A stretch of DNA of 27,678 nt. Origin: Parabacteroides sp. AM08-6 (GTDB lineage Bacteria > Bacteroidota > Bacteroidia > Bacteroidales > Tannerellaceae). Location: assembly GCF_003473295.1 (NCBI RefSeq), contig NZ_QRMP01000010.1, forward strand, positions 93,182 through 120,859, given 5' to 3'. Made by a program: the position numbers and the translations under genes. Below, one piece after another: positions 25,486-27,678 of this stretch. Below the pieces are notes generated by a model that was not told where the DNA came from, searched no databases, and saw only the letters and a program-made list of their open reading frames with translations. Each line of letters begins with the position of its first letter. Position 1 is the stretch's first letter.

Positions 25486-27501
25486 ATGAAAAATATACTG
25501 TTCATCTTATTGATACTATGTTTAGGGATATCGGTGGCAAAAGCTGCCGATGTCCCTTCTTTATTACCACAACCACAAATCGTAAAATGGGAGAAGGGTT
25601 ATTTTACGGCCAAAGAGATTTCATTTTCTTTCTATGAAGGGAATAACATAGAACGGGAGGCTCTGAAATGGGCGCAAGAACAGCATCTGAAGGTAAATCC
25701 GGACAGCCGTAAAACGATAGCAGTCAGTTTAGTCAACAGCCTCTCGGATATCCCAGTCAATCAGGATGAAGCATACAAATTGACGGTTTCATCGGATAAA
25801 ATCACGATTAAAGCTGTTACAGAGAATGGTATTTACCGAGCTTTTCAAACCCTAAACCAACTCAACAAACAGACAGAAAACAATTGCCATATCACTGCTT
25901 GTCAAATTACAGATTGGCCGGCATTCCGCATCCGCGGTTTTATGCAGGATGTCGGACGAAGTTACATATCCTTAGAAGAATTGAAACGGGAAATAGCCAT
26001 CCTTTCCCGCTACAAAATAAACGTATTCCACTGGCATCTAACGGAAAATCAATCATGGCGATTGGAAAGCAAGATATTCCCGATGCTCAACGACAGCGCA
26101 AATACGACTCGTATGCCGGGGAAATATTATACATTGAAAGAAGCGCGGGAACTAACCCAATTTTGTAAGGAGCACCATGTTTTACTTATCCCCGAAATAG
26201 ACATACCGGGACACAGTGCCGCATTTGTTCGTACCTTCCGTCACGATATGCAAAGTCCAGAAGGAATGAAAATACTAAAACTTCTGCTCGAAGAGGTCTG
26301 CGAAGCCTTCGACGTTCCTTACCTTCACCTCGGAACAGATGAAGTTCAATTCACCAATCCTCGTTTCGTACCGGAAATGGTTGCCTATGTCCGCTCGAAA
26401 GGGAAAAAAGTAATTTCCTGGAACCCTGGTTGGCACTATCAACCCGGTGAAATCGACATGACACACCTATGGAGCTACAGGGGTAAAGCTCAACCGGGTA
26501 TCCCAGCCATCGATTCCCGTTTTCATTACCTGAACCACTTCGACACCTTCGGCGATATCATCGCACTTTATAATAGTCGCATTTACAACGTACCACAAGG
26601 TAATGCCGATGTCGCAGGCGTTATCCTAGCAGTCTGGAACGACCGGATGATACAACCGGAAACGGATATCATCAAACAAAACAGTTTCTACCCGAATATG
26701 CTTGCTATCGCCGAACGCGCTTGGAAAGGAGGAGGCTATGAATATTTCGACCAGAACGGGACCATCCTACCGCCGGAAGAAAACGAGGAATTTCAAGCCT
26801 TCGCCGATTTCGAAAAACGGATGTTGTACCACAAAGAAAAATACTTCCGCGGATATCCTTTTGCCTACGTCAAACAAACAAACGTAAAATGGCGCATAAC
26901 CGATGCTTTTCCCAACAAAGGGAACTTAAAAAAGGCCTTTCCTCCGGAAAAATCCTTCGAAAAAAGTTATCTATACGAAGGAGAAACATACAAGACGCAC
27001 GATGTCACGGGAGCCGGAATTTATCTCCGCCATGTATGGGGGACACTTGTCCCTGCCCTATATAAAGAGCCGGAAACAGACCACACCGCCTATGCCTGGA
27101 CCTGGGTATATTCGCCCAAAGAACAGGAAACCGGCGTCTGGATAGAGTTTCAGAACTACAGCCGTTCGGAAGCAGACTTGCCACCCCTACCAGGTACATG
27201 GGACTACAAAGGCAGTCGTATTTGGCTGAACGACCAAGAAATAGAACCTCCGGTATGGACAGCGACACACCGTTCAAAATCGAATGAAATACCTTTAGGC
27301 AACGAAAACTGTGCGGTCAGACCACCCCTACCGGTCCATCTACAGAAAGGATGGAACAAAGTATTCCTGAAATTGCCTATCGGTAAATTTTCGACCCCGG
27401 AAATACGCTTGCAGAAATGGGCTTTCACGTTTGTCCTCGTCACACCCGACGGCGAAAGAGCTGTTGACGGGCTCGTTTACTCCCCTGACAAAATACGCTA
27501 A
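25486..27501 (+). CDS. Beta-N-acetylhexosaminidase, GH20
   Basis: Exo-hexosaminidase of 671 residues that removes terminal GlcNAc or GalNAc. A signal peptide (KNILFILLILCLGISVAKA) is followed by a GH20b-type alpha/beta domain (about 22-145) and the GH20 barrel starting at FRIRGFMQDVGRSYISLEELKREI. Catalytic Asp285-Glu286 sit in YLHLGTDEVQF, and supporting motifs include FHWHLTENQSWRLE (181-194) and IPEIDIPGHSAAF (235-247). The usual GGDE is GTDE here, a mild variant with both key residues kept. The final about 200 residues lie beyond the barrel and are probably a beta-rich accessory domain. It is translationally close to the sialidase gene (2-base gap), so both enzymes can strip the same glycan chain in sequence. 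Confidence 0.92.
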   Translation: MKNILFILLILCLGISVAKAADVPSLLPQPQIVKWEKGYFTAKEISFSFYEGNNIEREALKWAQEQHLKVNPDSRKTIAVSLVNSLSDIPVNQDEAYKLTVSSDKITIKAVTENGIYRAFQTLNQLNKQTENNCHITACQITDWPAFRIRGFMQDVGRSYISLEELKREIAILSRYKINVFHWHLTENQSWRLESKIFPMLNDSANTTRMPGKYYTLKEARELTQFCKEHHVLLIPEIDIPGHSAAFVRTFRHDMQSPEGMKILKLLLEEVCEAFDVPYLHLGTDEVQFTNPRFVPEMVAYVRSKGKKVISWNPGWHYQPGEIDMTHLWSYRGKAQPGIPAIDSRFHYLNHFDTFGDIIALYNSRIYNVPQGNADVAGVILAVWNDRMIQPETDIIKQNSFYPNMLAIAERAWKGGGYEYFDQNGTILPPEENEEFQAFADFEKRMLYHKEKYFRGYPFAYVKQTNVKWRITDAFPNKGNLKKAFPPEKSFEKSYLYEGETYKTHDVTGAGIYLRHVWGTLVPALYKEPETDHTAYAWTWVYSPKEQETGVWIEFQNYSRSEADLPPLPGTWDYKGSRIWLNDQEIEPPVWTATHRSKSNEIPLGNENCAVRPPLPVHLQKGWNKVFLKLPIGKFSTPEIRLQKWAFTFVLVTPDGERAVDGLVYSPDKIR

Positions 27502-27678
27502 AGAGATAAAAAAGAGCTGTTTATTTATCATCTTTCCCTGTATTGCAATACTTCCGGTAAAAAAACACTATGTAGCTTACAAAGATAGCGACAACAGCAA
27601 AAGAGACCTTTCTCCCTTCAGTTTACACATAAGGTTATTACAGGGCAAACGCATTAGAAACAATCTGAAACTGAAGAT
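27502..27678. other. Downstream flank of the nan operon
   Basis: No gene is supported in these last 177 bases. GATAAA at 27505-27510 can pair with TTTATC at 27524-27529, an AT-rich stem extendable by a few pairs past one mismatch. It is a weak terminator candidate for the operon. Whether more nan genes follow cannot be seen. Confidence 0.35.

Noticed and set aside
27580..27587. Minus-strand TATCTTTG after the GH20 gene, possible promoter
   Set aside because: It would drive antisense RNA into the GH20 gene with no gene to serve, and no -33 element is at the right distance.

Overview
The window looks like chromosome of a gut or oral Bacteroidales bacterium. Evidence for this is the Bacteroidetes-type promoter element TAnnTTTG in front of several genes, the S46 dipeptidyl peptidase, the GxGYxYP and DUF362 proteins, an AGE-type sialic acid epimerase, and the weak, A-rich ribosome binding regions. 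The RuvB N-terminus and overall gene content fit Parabacteroides or a close relative, but that genus call is tentative. I saw no tRNA, rRNA, CRISPR array, insertion sequence or phage gene.

Layout. (1) 53-6777, plus strand: a secreted C69 dipeptidase, a secreted C1 (bleomycin-hydrolase-like) peptidase, a twin-arginine-type DUF362 protein, a DUF6599 protein that overlaps it by four bases, and a GxGYxYP lipoprotein-like protein. The last three have no firm biochemical function. (2) 6852-8786: a PLP-dependent O-acetylhomoserine sulfhydrylase-type gene facing away from an Lrp/AsnC regulator across a 177-base shared promoter region. (3) 8873-12383, minus strand: a DUF389 membrane protein followed by a periplasmic S46 dipeptidyl peptidase of the DPP7 type. 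(4) 12633-14708: an orphan TPR histidine kinase. (5) 14731-18678, minus strand: ruvB, then a clan GH-A glycosidase-like protein, then a polysaccharide flippase, closely spaced. (6) 19088-27501, plus strand: a ROK regulator and a five-gene sialic acid operon.

The sialic acid region is the centre of interest. Secreted sialidase (GH33) and beta-hexosaminidase (GH20) trim sialylated glycans. An MFS carrier imports Neu5Ac, a lyase splits it to ManNAc and pyruvate, and an AGE-family epimerase turns ManNAc into GlcNAc. The ROK gene and the operon each have two AAAATATTT(T/A) palindromes exactly 30 bp apart, with the second palindrome at an identical 13-base offset from a TAYATTTG -7 element. This predicts that the ROK protein controls both itself and the operon. 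No SusC/SusD outer-membrane pair and no sugar kinase lie inside the window.

Other structure outside genes: a set of mirrored GGGTAA/TTACCC half-sites between ruvB and the ROK gene, a perfect 12-bp terminator stem between the convergent lrp and dpp7 genes, and a 7-bp dyad covering the ruvB promoter and the upstream alternative start codon.
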